From Hymenobacter algoricola (GTDB lineage: Bacteria > Bacteroidota > Bacteroidia > Cytophagales > Hymenobacteraceae), in the NCBI RefSeq assembly GCF_039539525.1, contig NZ_BAABDH010000107.1, positions 1 to 64,000 of the forward strand: a stretch of DNA of 64,000 bases, written 5' to 3'. Below the pieces are notes generated by a model. The model saw only the letters and a program-made list of their open reading frames with translations. It ran no database searches and was not told the origin of the DNA. Of the stretch, positions 1 through 7,585 are shown in pieces (the stretch's first letter is position 1; each line of letters begins with the position of its first letter). Both the position numbers and the translations under genes were made by a program.

Positions 1-40
1 AACTACTTAACCCCCAATCAAGTCCATTCGCAAGGAAAAA

Positions 41-66
41 GCCCCGCCGGAAAATCCGAGCGGGGC
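41..66. terminator. hairpin, probable terminator
   Basis: GCCCCGC and GCGGGGC pair across a 12-nt loop just after an A-run. It probably ends transcription of a gene lying left of the window. Between it and position 250 I see no credible coding region; the short open frames there have no recognisable protein character. Confidence 0.5.
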
Positions 67-250
67 CCTTGCCTTATTCATGTCAACATATAGCCGGACG
101 AGACATACGGCCCGCTCCTTACTTGCCCGCTGCCCTTGGCCCTTTCGCCCTTGTTGCCGACTGGCCCGGCCGGCCGCGCTATGCATCTACCGCCGCCGCC
201 GGCTTCCCCAGCAGCTGATCCAAGCCGTTTTAGCGGGATGGATAAATAAA

Positions 251-309
251 AGCCGGCTATGACGCAAACATACGACATATCATGTCTTATGTTTGCGTCA
301 TAGCCGGCT
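251..309. promoter_or_regulatory. large palindrome upstream of arsR, candidate operator/promoter
   Basis: Two 28-nt arms (251-278 and 282-309) are complementary except at one position and are separated by a 3-nt loop. The right arm contains TATGTTTG (289-296), a perfect match to the Bacteroidota -7 box TAnnTTTG. Because of the symmetry the left arm holds the same box on the other strand. The arsR ATG is about 110 nt downstream. A symmetric site over the -7 box of an autoregulated ArsR gene is a good operator candidate; a cruciform or terminator role is the alternative. Confidence 0.55.
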
Positions 310-416
310 AACAACCCCAGGTTCTGCGGCTTCCGCTCAGGCCGCGGGCGTTTCGAAAAGTCCGCTTACAGCTTCATCACCTCTCTCCTGCATTCATTTT
401 CCGCTTTTCTTTCAGG

Positions 417-767
417 ATGACCCACGCCAAAACTGCCGCTTTCACCGAGGAACAACAACAGCTGGCGCGGGTAGCCAAAGGCCTCGCGCATCCGGCTCGC
501 GTGGCTATTATTCAGTTTCTGGCCAGCAAAAAAACCTGCATCTCCGGCGACATTGCCGCCGAGCTGCCCCTGTCCCGCACCACGGTGTCGCAGCACCTGC
601 AGGAGCTGAAGGCGCTGGATCTGATCCGGGGCGAAATTGACGGGCTGACCGTCTGCTACTGCCTCAACACCAAGCTGCTGCTAGAGGTACAGCAGCAATT
701 CACGGCCTTTTTCATTGAGGCTACGAGCGGCGCGGCCTGTGGCCCCGACGATACCTGCGCCTGCTAA
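417..767 (+). CDS. arsR: ArsR/SmtB-family transcriptional repressor
   Basis: This 116-residue winged-helix protein has the size and layout of ArsR repressors, which leave DNA when they bind arsenite or antimonite through cysteine thiolates. The recognition helix is at about residues 52-65 (LSRTTVSQHLQELK). Cys41 lies in TCISGDI, where many ArsR proteins carry a Cys pair, so the usual second Cys is absent here. Further cysteines are Cys80, Cys82, Cys108, Cys114 and Cys116, and the C-terminus ends DTCAC, so the sensor site may use the tail. It is the first gene of an arsenic operon and lies downstream of a large palindrome that may be its own operator. The family call is firm; the inducer is inferred from context. 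Confidence 0.9.
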   Translation: MTHAKTAAFTEEQQQLARVAKGLAHPARVAIIQFLASKKTCISGDIAAELPLSRTTVSQHLQELKALDLIRGEIDGLTVCYCLNTKLLLEVQQQFTAFFIEATSGAACGPDDTCAC

Positions 768-800
768 CTGCTTTTCTCTCCACCTAACCACTCCTCGACC

Positions 801-1262
801 ATGAAAATCGCTGAAATGAAACAGGCGCTGCCCGGGCTGGCCGCCATCAGCTTCCGCCTGCCCGACGGCACCTACCTGCCCGCCCACTTCCACGTCACGG
901 AGGTTGGACTGGTGACCAAGCACTTTATCGACTGCGGCGGCGTCGAGCGCCGGGAAACCGTGGCCAACTTCCAGCTCTGGGAAGCCGGCGACTACGACCA
1001 CCGCCTGGCGCCGCAGAAGTTTCTGCACATCCTGAACCTGTCAGACAAGATTCTGGGCACTGAGGACCTGGACATCGAAGTGGAATACCAGCAGGCCACC
1101 ATCGGCAAGTTCGGCCTGGCCTTCGACGGTACCGACTTCGTGCTCACGCCCAAGCAAACCGCCTGCCTGGCGCAGGATGCCTGCGGCATCCCCAACGCGC
1201 TGGTGGCCCTGCCCCAACTGCAAGCGGCCTCCTGCTGCACGCCCGGCGGCGGGTGCTGCTAA
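801..1262 (+). CDS. DUF6428-family protein of arsenic operons
   Basis: This 153-residue protein resembles DUF6428 proteins, which I know mainly from Bacteroidota arsenic operons beside arsR. Recognisable stretches are AHFHVTEVGLVTKHFIDCGG and a FQLWEA segment. No enzymatic activity is established for the family that I can name. The last ten residues, SCCTPGGGCC, form a compact cysteine cluster that could bind As(III) or another soft metal; this is inference. It starts 33 nt after arsR and precedes a broken metallophosphoesterase gene, so it is probably co-transcribed and under ArsR control. Confidence 0.82.
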   Translation: MKIAEMKQALPGLAAISFRLPDGTYLPAHFHVTEVGLVTKHFIDCGGVERRETVANFQLWEAGDYDHRLAPQKFLHILNLSDKILGTEDLDIEVEYQQATIGKFGLAFDGTDFVLTPKQTACLAQDACGIPNALVALPQLQAASCCTPGGGCC

Positions 1263-1330
1263 GCTATGGCCCCGGCCGGGCCGCGCTACCGCCCGCACCC
1301 CACGCTTTTGCCATCCGCTAATCCCCCGCA

Positions 1331-2104
1331 ATGACCATTGCCTTTTTCTCCGACGTGCACGGCAACCTGCCGGCTCTGGAAGCGGTGCTGGCCGATATGG
1401 ACCAGCGCCGCCCCGACCTGATTTTCTGCCTCGGCGACCTGGTGGGCTACGCGCCCCGGCCCAACGAAGTGGTGAAGGAGGTGCGCCGCCGCGGCATCCC
1501 CACCCTGGCCGGCAACTACGACCAGCGCATCGGGCTGGCCAGCAGCAATTGCGGCTGCGCTTATAAGACGCCCCCCCGAGAAGGACCTGGGCGCGCAGAG
1601 CATTGCCTACACCAACCACGTGGTGGGCGACGACGAGCGGCGCTACCTGCGCTTGCTGCCCAAGCACATGCGGCTGGCGTTTCAGGAAGAGCCCTGCACC
1701 CTGAACCTGCTGATGGTGCACGGCTCGCCGCGCAAAATCAATGAATACCTGTTTGAGGACCGGCCGGAGGCAGCTTCCTGCGCGTACTGGCCGATGCCAA
1801 CGCCGATATTATGCTCTTCGGGCACACCCACAAGCCCTACCACCGCGCCTTCGCCTACGAGCACGAGGGCGAAACCCGCTACCGGCACACGCTCAACATC
1901 GGCTCGGCGGGCAAGCCCAAGGACGGCGACCCGCGCGCGGCCTACCAGCTGCTGCACCTCGACGAGCACACCAGGCTGACCGACCCACGGAGCGTGCGCT
2001 CGGAGTTGATTCGCGTCGAATACGACGTGGAAAAAGCGGCGCAGGCGGTGGAAGCCTCGCCGCTGCCCAATGAATACGCCGACATGCTCCGCAAGGCCTA
2101 CTAA
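1331..2104 (+). pseudogene. metallophosphoesterase, disrupted by two compensating frameshifts
   Basis: Three reading-frame pieces join into one calcineurin-like phosphoesterase of about 257 residues. Metal-binding motifs are FSDVHGN (residues 6-12), GDLVGYAP, GNYD, VHGSP and GHTHKPYH. The first break is at a run of seven C at 1571-1577: dropping one C restores PPEKDLGAQS. The second break is near 1770-1772: adding one base restores EASFLRVLADANADIMLFGH. The two indels compensate, so the ends are in the same frame, but the middle third is misread. The indels may be real decay, phase variation in the C-run, or sequencing error. A phosphoesterase is not a standard arsenic gene, yet it sits inside the operon (69 nt after the DUF6428 gene). 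Confidence 0.8.
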
Positions 2105-2116
2105 CCTGCCTTATTG

Positions 2117-2668
2117 ATGACCATTCAACCACTCACAGAGACCCATTGGCCAGCCGTGCGGGCCATTTATGGAGCCGGCATCGCCGCGGGCAACGCCACC
2201 TTCCAAACCGAGGCCCCGACCTGGGAAGACTGGGACCGGGGCCACCTGGCCCACAGCCGCCTGGTGGCGGTCGATGCCGGGTACGGTGCCGGCGGAGCAG
2301 TGCTCGACTGGGTCGCCCTCTCGCCCCTATCAGGCCGCTGCGTGTACGGCGGGGTGGCCGAGGTGAGCGGGTACGTGGCCGGCGCCGCGCGGGGGCGGGG
2401 CGTGGGCCGGCAGCTGCTGGCGGCCCTGGTCACCGAATCCGAAGCCCACGGCATCTGGACACTAAAGGCTGGCATCTTCCCCGAAAACACCACCAGCCTC
2501 CGCATTCACGCCGGGGCCGGCTTCCGGGAGGTGGGTCGGCGGGAGCGTATCGGCCAGCTGCACGGCGTATGGCGCGACACGGTGCTGCTCGAACGCCGCC
2601 GCCCTACGGTAAGTACTCCCGCACCCAGTGCCCCTTCCGCTTTATCGCCTGCTCGTGTCAGCGCTTAA
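2117..2668 (+). CDS. arsN1: GNAT acetyltransferase, ArsN1/phosphinothricin-acetyltransferase type
   Basis: This 183-residue GNAT protein resembles phosphinothricin acetyltransferases and the arsinothricin-detoxifying ArsN1 group. Shared signs are an N-terminal AIYGAGIAAGNATFQTE segment, the acetyl-CoA pyrophosphate loop RGRGVGRQLL, the PENTTSLRIHAGAGFREVG stretch and a C-terminal HGVWRDTVLLER. ArsN1 acetylates the alpha-amino group of the arsenic antibiotic arsinothricin. The substrate here is inferred from the arsenic operon; phosphinothricin or another amino acid is possible. I chose the ATG at 2117, 12 nt after the phosphoesterase stop. The last 20 or so residues are Ser/Pro/Ala-rich and probably unstructured. 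A perfect palindrome begins 3 nt after the stop. Confidence 0.78.
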   Translation: MTIQPLTETHWPAVRAIYGAGIAAGNATFQTEAPTWEDWDRGHLAHSRLVAVDAGYGAGGAVLDWVALSPLSGRCVYGGVAEVSGYVAGAARGRGVGRQLLAALVTESEAHGIWTLKAGIFPENTTSLRIHAGAGFREVGRRERIGQLHGVWRDTVLLERRRPTVSTPAPSAPSALSPARVSA

Positions 2669-2671
2669 CCA

Positions 2672-2714
2672 ACCGCTGCCCTGACGCCGCCCGTGGCGGC
2701 GTCAGGGCAGCGGT
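2672..2714. repeat. perfect 20-bp inverted repeat at the acr3 start
   Basis: Arms 2672-2691 and 2695-2714 are exact reverse complements with a 3-nt loop (CGT). The right arm runs into the GTG used as the acr3 start, so in the mRNA the start codon would lie at the base of a very stable stem. It could attenuate acr3 translation, terminate transcription, or be a duplication or fold-back event that rewrote the acr3 N-terminus. Confidence 0.7.
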
Positions 2715-3771
2715 GGCGCAAAAGAAGCTCTCGGGCCTCGACCGGGGCCTGACGCTCTGGATATTCCTGGCTATGGCCCTGGGCGTGGGCCTGGGCTACT
2801 TCGTGCCCGGCATCAACGGGGCCATCAACTACTTCTCGGTGGGCACGGTAAACGTGCCGCTGGCCGTCGGCCTCATCCTGATGATGTACCCGCCGCTGGC
2901 CAAAGTGAAGTACGAGCAGCTGCCGAACGTCTTTAAAAACACGCGCATCATCGGCCTTTCGCTGTTTCTGAACTGGATTGTGGGCCCGCTGCTCATGTTT
3001 CTGCTGGCCATCTGGCTGCTACCGGATAAGCCCGAGTACATGATGGGCCTGATTCTCATCGGCATTGCCCGCTGCATCGCCATGGTGCTGGTCTGGAACG
3101 ACCTGGCCGATGGCAGCCGCGAGTACGCCGCCGGCCTGGTGGCGCTCAACTCCCTCTTTCAGGTGCTGTTTTACGCGGTGCTGGCTTGGCTGTTCATCAC
3201 CGTGCTGCCGCCCTACTTCGGCCTGAAAGGGTACGCGGTAGACATCGGCATCCGGGACATTGCGCAGAGTGTGCTCGTGTATCTGGGCATTCCGTTTGCG
3301 GCCGGGTTCCTCTCACGCTTAGTTCTGCGCCGCCTGAAAGGCAACGAGTGGTACGAGCAGATATACATTCCCGCTATCAGCCCCGTTACGCTGGTGGCGC
3401 TGCTGCTGACTATCGTGGTCATGTTCAGCCTGAAGGGAGAAGCCATTGTGCAGGTGCCGCTCGATGTGCTGCGCATTGCCCTGCCGCTGGCCCTGTATTT
3501 CGGCCTTATGTTCGTGCTCAGCTTTGCCGCCGGCAAGTACCTGGGCGCGGACTATGCCGAGAATGCCAGCATCGCCTTCACGGCCACCGGCAACAACTTC
3601 GAGCTGGCCATTGCCGTGGCCATCGGGGTGTTTGGCCTGAACTCGGGCCAGGCCTTCGCGGGCGTCATCGGGCCGCTGATTGAGGTGCCGGCCCTGATTG
3701 CGCTGGTCAACCTGGCCTTCTGGTTCCGCCGCCGCTGGTACGGCGGCAAAACGGCAGCTCCGATGGCGTAA
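2713..3771 (+). CDS. acr3: arsenite efflux transporter Acr3
   Basis: This integral membrane protein of about 352 residues belongs to the Acr3 arsenite carrier family, which exports As(OH)3/arsenite using the proton motive force. About ten hydrophobic segments are visible. The family signature GIARCIAMVLVWND carries the essential cysteine (Cys121), and a conserved GPLIEVPALIAL stretch is near the C-terminus. No ATG lies upstream in frame near the expected N-terminus. GTG at 2713 gives VAQKKLSGLDRGLTLW, matching the usual Acr3 beginning, and is my choice. The coding frame stays open further upstream through the arsN1 gene, but that part has no Acr3 character. It is the last intact gene of the ars operon. 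Confidence 0.93.
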   Translation: MAQKKLSGLDRGLTLWIFLAMALGVGLGYFVPGINGAINYFSVGTVNVPLAVGLILMMYPPLAKVKYEQLPNVFKNTRIIGLSLFLNWIVGPLLMFLLAIWLLPDKPEYMMGLILIGIARCIAMVLVWNDLADGSREYAAGLVALNSLFQVLFYAVLAWLFITVLPPYFGLKGYAVDIGIRDIAQSVLVYLGIPFAAGFLSRLVLRRLKGNEWYEQIYIPAISPVTLVALLLTIVVMFSLKGEAIVQVPLDVLRIALPLALYFGLMFVLSFAAGKYLGADYAENASIAFTATGNNFELAIAVAIGVFGLNSGQAFAGVIGPLIEVPALIALVNLAFWFRRRWYGGKTAAPMA

Positions 3772-3804
3772 CGCCCTGCGCTTTTCCTTCTTCCCATTTC
3801 TGGC

Positions 3805-4029
3805 AAGAAAAACGGGCTGGTGCTAGGCCCCGGCAACTCCTGCCGCAGCCAGCTGCACGCCCGGCGACCGGGCCGCCGAGTACAGCGCGGCGGGAAAGTG
3901 CCTGGGCTCAATCCGCGCGCCGTGCGCGACCAAGTGGAGGCCTACACCCAGGATTTCAGGCGGGAAGAATTTCCGCCCGCTCCATCGTCAGGCTGGGGTG
4001 GGGAGGCCAGGGCAGCTTCCGCGGGCTGA
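3805..4029 (+). pseudogene. arsC: arsenate reductase (ArsC, LMW-phosphatase type) remnant
   Basis: The frame reads KKNGLVLGPGNSCRSQ, a recognisable ArsC P-loop in which the family's LCTGNSCRSQ has lost its catalytic Cys (Cys-Thr became Gly-Pro). A short stretch in another frame then reads GDRAAEYSAAG. The first frame resumes with GLNPRAV and runs straight into RDQVEAYTQDF. In intact enzymes GLNPRAV lies near residue 45 and VRDQ..AY...F lies at the C-terminus, so about 70 central residues are deleted. With the lost Cys, the frame shift and the internal deletion, this is a dead arsC directly downstream of acr3, where arsC is often found. I infer the operon once encoded arsenate reduction. Confidence 0.72.
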
Positions 4030-4077
4030 GTCCGGCAGCTAATATCCCGGCAGCAGGGTTTTGCGTTAGCGCACTCA

Positions 4078-4554
4078 ATGGCGGCGTATCAGCTGCCGGA
4101 ATCCGCTGGCAACGATTACTGGCCCGCTAGGCTCATAAAAAAGCCGACCTGCGTTCTGTTGGTTGATGACGACCAGACTGCCAACTACTTCAACCAGCTG
4201 CTGACAAGCCGGCTCAGCGGCACCGATAAGCTGCTGGTGGCGCTGAACGGCCAGGAAGCTATGGACTTGCTGCTGCTGCACTGCCACCTGACCACGCCCG
4301 AGTGCCCGGTCCTGATTCTGCTGGATGTAAAGATATCCGTGATGGATGGATTTCAGTTTCAGGAGGCCTACGGCCAGCTGCCGCTGCCCCCGAAAGACGC
4401 CATCATCATCGTGATGCTGACCACCTCCCTGCACCCGCCGAACCTGGACCGGGGGCACCAGCTCAACGTTGCCGGGGTTTTGAACACGCCGCTCACGCCG
4501 GCCGAGCTTGACGACATCCTGCGCCACCACTTCCACCGTCACCTGCCGGCATAG
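4078..4554 (+). CDS. single-domain response-regulator receiver protein
   Basis: This 158-residue protein is a CheY-like receiver domain with no output domain. It has the acidic triad DDD at residues 30-32, the phospho-acceptor Asp83 in LLDVKISVMDG and the conserved Thr at 115-116. The invariant Lys of the beta5 KP motif is replaced: VLNTPL stands where LxKPL is expected, so Thr137 occupies the Lys position. Loss of this Lys usually alters signal transmission after phosphorylation. There is a 20-residue N-terminal extension if the ATG at 4078 is used. No histidine kinase gene is adjacent. Such proteins are common in Bacteroidota and act by protein-protein contact. Confidence 0.85.
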   Translation: MAAYQLPESAGNDYWPARLIKKPTCVLLVDDDQTANYFNQLLTSRLSGTDKLLVALNGQEAMDLLLLHCHLTTPECPVLILLDVKISVMDGFQFQEAYGQLPLPPKDAIIIVMLTTSLHPPNLDRGHQLNVAGVLNTPLTPAELDDILRHHFHRHLPA

Positions 4555-4729
4555 CGCGGCGCAATCCGTCGGCTATTCCGACGGCCGGATGAGCCGGGCG
4601 ATAACGACAGGCCGGTTGCGCTTTTGTGCGGCGTAAGCTATAATTTGCTGCCGAATTCGGAACTGCTCCAACGTCAGCGCGTATTTCGGTGCTGGGGCAG
4701 CGGCCCGACTTGTTTCCTTTTCCCAGTCA

Positions 4730-5545
4730 ATGCGCGCATATCTTACCACCACGCTGGCGGCCCTGCTTCTTTGGGCGGCCCCTTTATCCCGGGTTTCCGC
4801 CCAGGTCACGGCTCCGGCCGACACCCTGCACAAGTACGAGAATACCGGCGGCGTTTCGGCGGCAACTCCCAAACCCTGGTACCGGGGCAAGCTGGTCAAG
4901 GCTTCCATCGTGCCGGCGCTGCTCATCGGCTACGGCGCTTACACCTTCGACGGGGGCGGCTTCTACACCAACCAGCAGGCCAACCGCGACATTCATCGCC
5001 TGTTTCCGACTTACCGCACCAAGGCCGACGACGTCCTCATCTTTGTACCCTACCTGGAGCTGGCCGCCGTCACCCTGGCCGGCGTAGAGTCGCGCGACGA
5101 CCGGCTCAACATGGGCCTGATCATTCTGAAGAGCGAGGCGCTGATGCTGACCTCGGTGTTTGCCATCAAAAACCTGAGCCGCGAAACCCGCCCGGACGGA
5201 TCCGACAACCTCTCCTTTCCCTCGGGCCACACGGCGCAGGCCTTTTTGGCCGCCAGCATTGTGCATACCGAGTTTCGGGATAAAAGCCAGTGGTATGGCG
5301 TGGGCGCCTACGCCGTGGCCACCAGCGTAGCCGCCCTGCGCATGATCAACACCAAGCACTGGCAGAGCGATGTGGTGGCCGGAGCGGGCATCGGCATTCT
5401 GTCGGCTCACCTGGCTTACCTCTCGCACCGCAACCGCTGGGGCCGCAAACCCCGCCTGCTGGACGGCAGCAGCTTCTCGCCCATGTGGCAGCCCGGAACC
5501 AGCGGCGGTATGGGCCTGACTTTCACCTGGCGTCCTACCAAATAA
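4730..5545 (+). CDS. PAP2-family phosphatase (phosphatidic acid phosphatase-like)
   Basis: This 271-residue protein has an N-terminal signal peptide ending near VSAQ (residues 22-25). The three PAP2 motifs are visible: a K...RP element (KNLSRETRP), SFPSGHTAQAF at about residues 161-171, and the distal KHWQSDVVAG with catalytic His and Asp near residue 210. Family members dephosphorylate lipid phosphates or undecaprenyl diphosphate at the membrane or in the periplasm; the substrate cannot be told. It stands alone on its strand and faces the low-complexity membrane-protein gene across a shared terminator. Confidence 0.9.
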   Translation: MRAYLTTTLAALLLWAAPLSRVSAQVTAPADTLHKYENTGGVSAATPKPWYRGKLVKASIVPALLIGYGAYTFDGGGFYTNQQANRDIHRLFPTYRTKADDVLIFVPYLELAAVTLAGVESRDDRLNMGLIILKSEALMLTSVFAIKNLSRETRPDGSDNLSFPSGHTAQAFLAASIVHTEFRDKSQWYGVGAYAVATSVAALRMINTKHWQSDVVAGAGIGILSAHLAYLSHRNRWGRKPRLLDGSSFSPMWQPGTSGGMGLTFTWRPTK

Positions 5546-5644
5546 GCGTCAACCTGGGCGCAGCAGTTTTCTCCGGGCGGCCAGCGGCCAGTAGTCAACT
5601 GCTCGGAGTCAGCATTCCTCGGGCTAGCTGCCCGGAGAGTTCAC

Positions 5645-5680
5645 AAAAAAAGGCCGGCTGCGTAGTGCAGACGGCCTTTC
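5645..5680. terminator. bidirectional terminator between convergent genes
   Basis: AAAGGCCG (5649-5656) pairs with CGGCCTTT (5672-5679), with an A-run on the left and a T-rich right flank. It lies between the PAP2 gene and the convergent gene at 5710-6459. Confidence 0.7.
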
Positions 5681-5709
5681 TAACTTACTATAAGAAGCGG
5701 GGCTACCGC

Positions 5710-6459
5710 TTACAGGTCGGTGCTGTAGTCATCATCGCCGAAGCCGGAAGTGCTGGCCGAGTCGGGGCGGGTGCTGCCGCTGCGGTAGCCGGAGTCCGAG
5801 GTCCGCTGGTCACCCGACGATTTAGTAGGGTAGTCATCCGAAATGCCGCGGGTGGGCGAGTTGCCGTACGGGCCCTGGAATTTCTGGTCGGTAGTAGCCC
5901 CCGTGGCGCGGCTGCCACGGTAGGTGGGGGAGCTGCCCGAGCGGTAGTCGGTGTTGGAGCGAGAATCCGAAGAGCTGCTCTTGGCCTGGCTTTTCGAGCG
6001 CAGGGCCAGCCAGCTCAGGCCGCTGACCAGCAAGGCGCCGCCGACCACTTTCTGGGTGGTCGTGAGCTTGTTTACCTGATCCAGGGCTTTGGTACCCATA
6101 TCTTTTACCGACTGCGGCAGCTGATTCGTACCGTCCAGCCACGACGAGACGTTCGTCCACGACTGCGGCTCCTTCTGGCCACCCGAATCCTTGGCGCTTG
6201 GAGTGCGCGACTGATCCTGGGCGGAAGGAGTCGGGCTGCCCGTACGCGGGGTGGCGGAATCGGTTGAGGCAGTATTGTTGGAAGCCTGGGCTCCGGCAGC
6301 ACCGGTAGCAGAGGCGACAGAGGCTTTGGTGCGGTCAGTCTGACCCTGCGGAGTAGCACTGCCCGACTGCGGCGTAGCGCCCGACGTCGAGGTTTTGCTG
6401 GTACCAGTGGATTGCGAAGAATTCGGCCCTGAGGTGGGCTGGGTTGGCTTGTTTTCCAT
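5710..6459 (-). CDS. hypothetical low-complexity protein with one membrane segment
   Basis: I do not recognise this 249-residue protein. Residues 1-90 are a Ser/Thr/Gln/Pro-rich tract typical of disordered sequence. A single hydrophobic segment, VVGGALLVSGLSWLALRS, lies at about residues 137-154, and the C-terminal third is Ser/Gly/Arg-rich with several SGSxPxY-like patches, ending FGDDDYSTDL. No signal peptide is visible. The hydrophobic helix with Gly motifs resembles those of small stress-associated membrane proteins, but that is only a resemblance. The coding frame has normal local codon usage and a clear terminator downstream. Confidence 0.65.
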   Translation of the reverse strand: MENKPTQPTSGPNSSQSTGTSKTSTSGATPQSGSATPQGQTDRTKASVASATGAAGAQASNNTASTDSATPRTGSPTPSAQDQSRTPSAKDSGGQKEPQSWTNVSSWLDGTNQLPQSVKDMGTKALDQVNKLTTTQKVVGGALLVSGLSWLALRSKSQAKSSSSDSRSNTDYRSGSSPTYRGSRATGATTDQKFQGPYGNSPTRGISDDYPTKSSGDQRTSDSGYRSGSTRPDSASTSGFGDDDYSTDL

Positions 6460-6753
6460 GGCAAATACGTGGTTATTAGTTTACAAAGAAACGGCCCGAC
6501 AGCCTGCCGGGCGTTTCTCCTATTCGTAAAGCGGTTGGCTGGGGTTGCAAAACAGGTCAAGTTTTTATGCAAAATGTACCGTAATGGTTTCGGCGCCGCC
6601 CTCAGCTAAAGCGGCCGGAGCCGGAGTTCTTACCCGGAGTTCCCTCCCGTCTTTTGCTAACTCTACACCGGTGCTGTCGTAGGAAGCATGGCGTCCGGGG
6701 CCAGTTGCTGGCGGCTCCGCCGGTCTGCTGTTTTCTCACCGTTTTACTTCGTT

Positions 6754-7488
6754 ATGAATAAGCGTTTTCAGGATAAGGTCTGCCTCGTTACGGGCGCTAC
6801 TTCGGGTATTGGCCGCGCTACGGCCGTGCAGCTGGGCCTCGAGGGCGGCCGCGTGGTGGTGATGGGCCGCAACGTGCCGGAAGGCCGCAAAGTGGTACAG
6901 GAAATTAAGGCCGGGGGCGGCGAGGCCATTTTCATTCGCACCGACGTGAGCAAGGACGCCCAGCTCCGGAATGCCGTGGCCAAAACGCTGGCCAGGTGGC
7001 CGCGCATCGACGTGCTCATCAACAACGCGGCCATGATGACCTTTGCGCCCATCCTCAAGCTCGACCCGAAGGAATGGGACCACCTGATGAGCGTGAACGT
7101 GCGGGCCCTGTTTCGCCTCTGCCAGCTGTGCCTGCCCCACATGCAAGGCGGCGCCATCGTCACCATCAGCTCGGTGCATGCCATGCAAACCACGCCCAAC
7201 GTCGTATCGTACGCCGCCAGCAAGGGCGCCATGGAAGCTTTTGTACGGGGCCTCAGCCTCGAAATCCCCCACACCCAGGCCCGCATCAACGCCGTGGCCC
7301 CCGGTGCCGTGGATACGCCCATGCTCTGGAGCAACCCGAACGTGAAAAGCGGCAAGGAAAAGATAACCGGCCAGGTCGGCACACCCGCGGAATTGGCTGC
7401 CGCCATCTGCTTTCTGGCCTCGGCCGAAGCCAACTTCATCAACGGCTCCACCCTGGCCGTGGACGGTGGCCGCCTGGCCGCCCTGTAA
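6754..7488 (+). CDS. short-chain dehydrogenase/reductase (SDR)
   Basis: This 244-residue classical SDR has the nucleotide-binding TGATSGIG at residues 13-20, INNAA near residue 90, a catalytic Ser in TISSVHA and Tyr153/Lys157 in YAASK. It resembles 3-oxoacyl-ACP reductases and glucose dehydrogenase-like SDRs; the substrate is not predictable. The ATG at 6754 (MNKRFQDKVCLVTGA) is chosen because it gives the standard SDR N-terminus; an in-frame extension to 6688 lacks SDR character. There is no obvious operon partner. Confidence 0.9.
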   Translation: MNKRFQDKVCLVTGATSGIGRATAVQLGLEGGRVVVMGRNVPEGRKVVQEIKAGGGEAIFIRTDVSKDAQLRNAVAKTLARWPRIDVLINNAAMMTFAPILKLDPKEWDHLMSVNVRALFRLCQLCLPHMQGGAIVTISSVHAMQTTPNVVSYAASKGAMEAFVRGLSLEIPHTQARINAVAPGAVDTPMLWSNPNVKSGKEKITGQVGTPAELAAAICFLASAEANFINGSTLAVDGGRLAAL

Positions 7489-7585
7489 GCCCCACGGCTT
7501 TGCCGCGCCTGAGGATTCTTCGTTTCTCCGGCCGCAGTCTGGCGGTCAGGCCAAGGGCGCCGGCTGCCGTGCTCGGCTTCCCTCG

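Noticed and set aside
80..314. Short open frames before arsR on both strands
   Set aside because: They are Arg/Pro/Gly-rich without domains, and the end of the region is the large palindrome.
2146..2712. N-terminal extension of acr3 into the arsN1 gene
   Set aside because: The frame is open but the translation has no Acr3 character and overlaps a well-supported GNAT gene.
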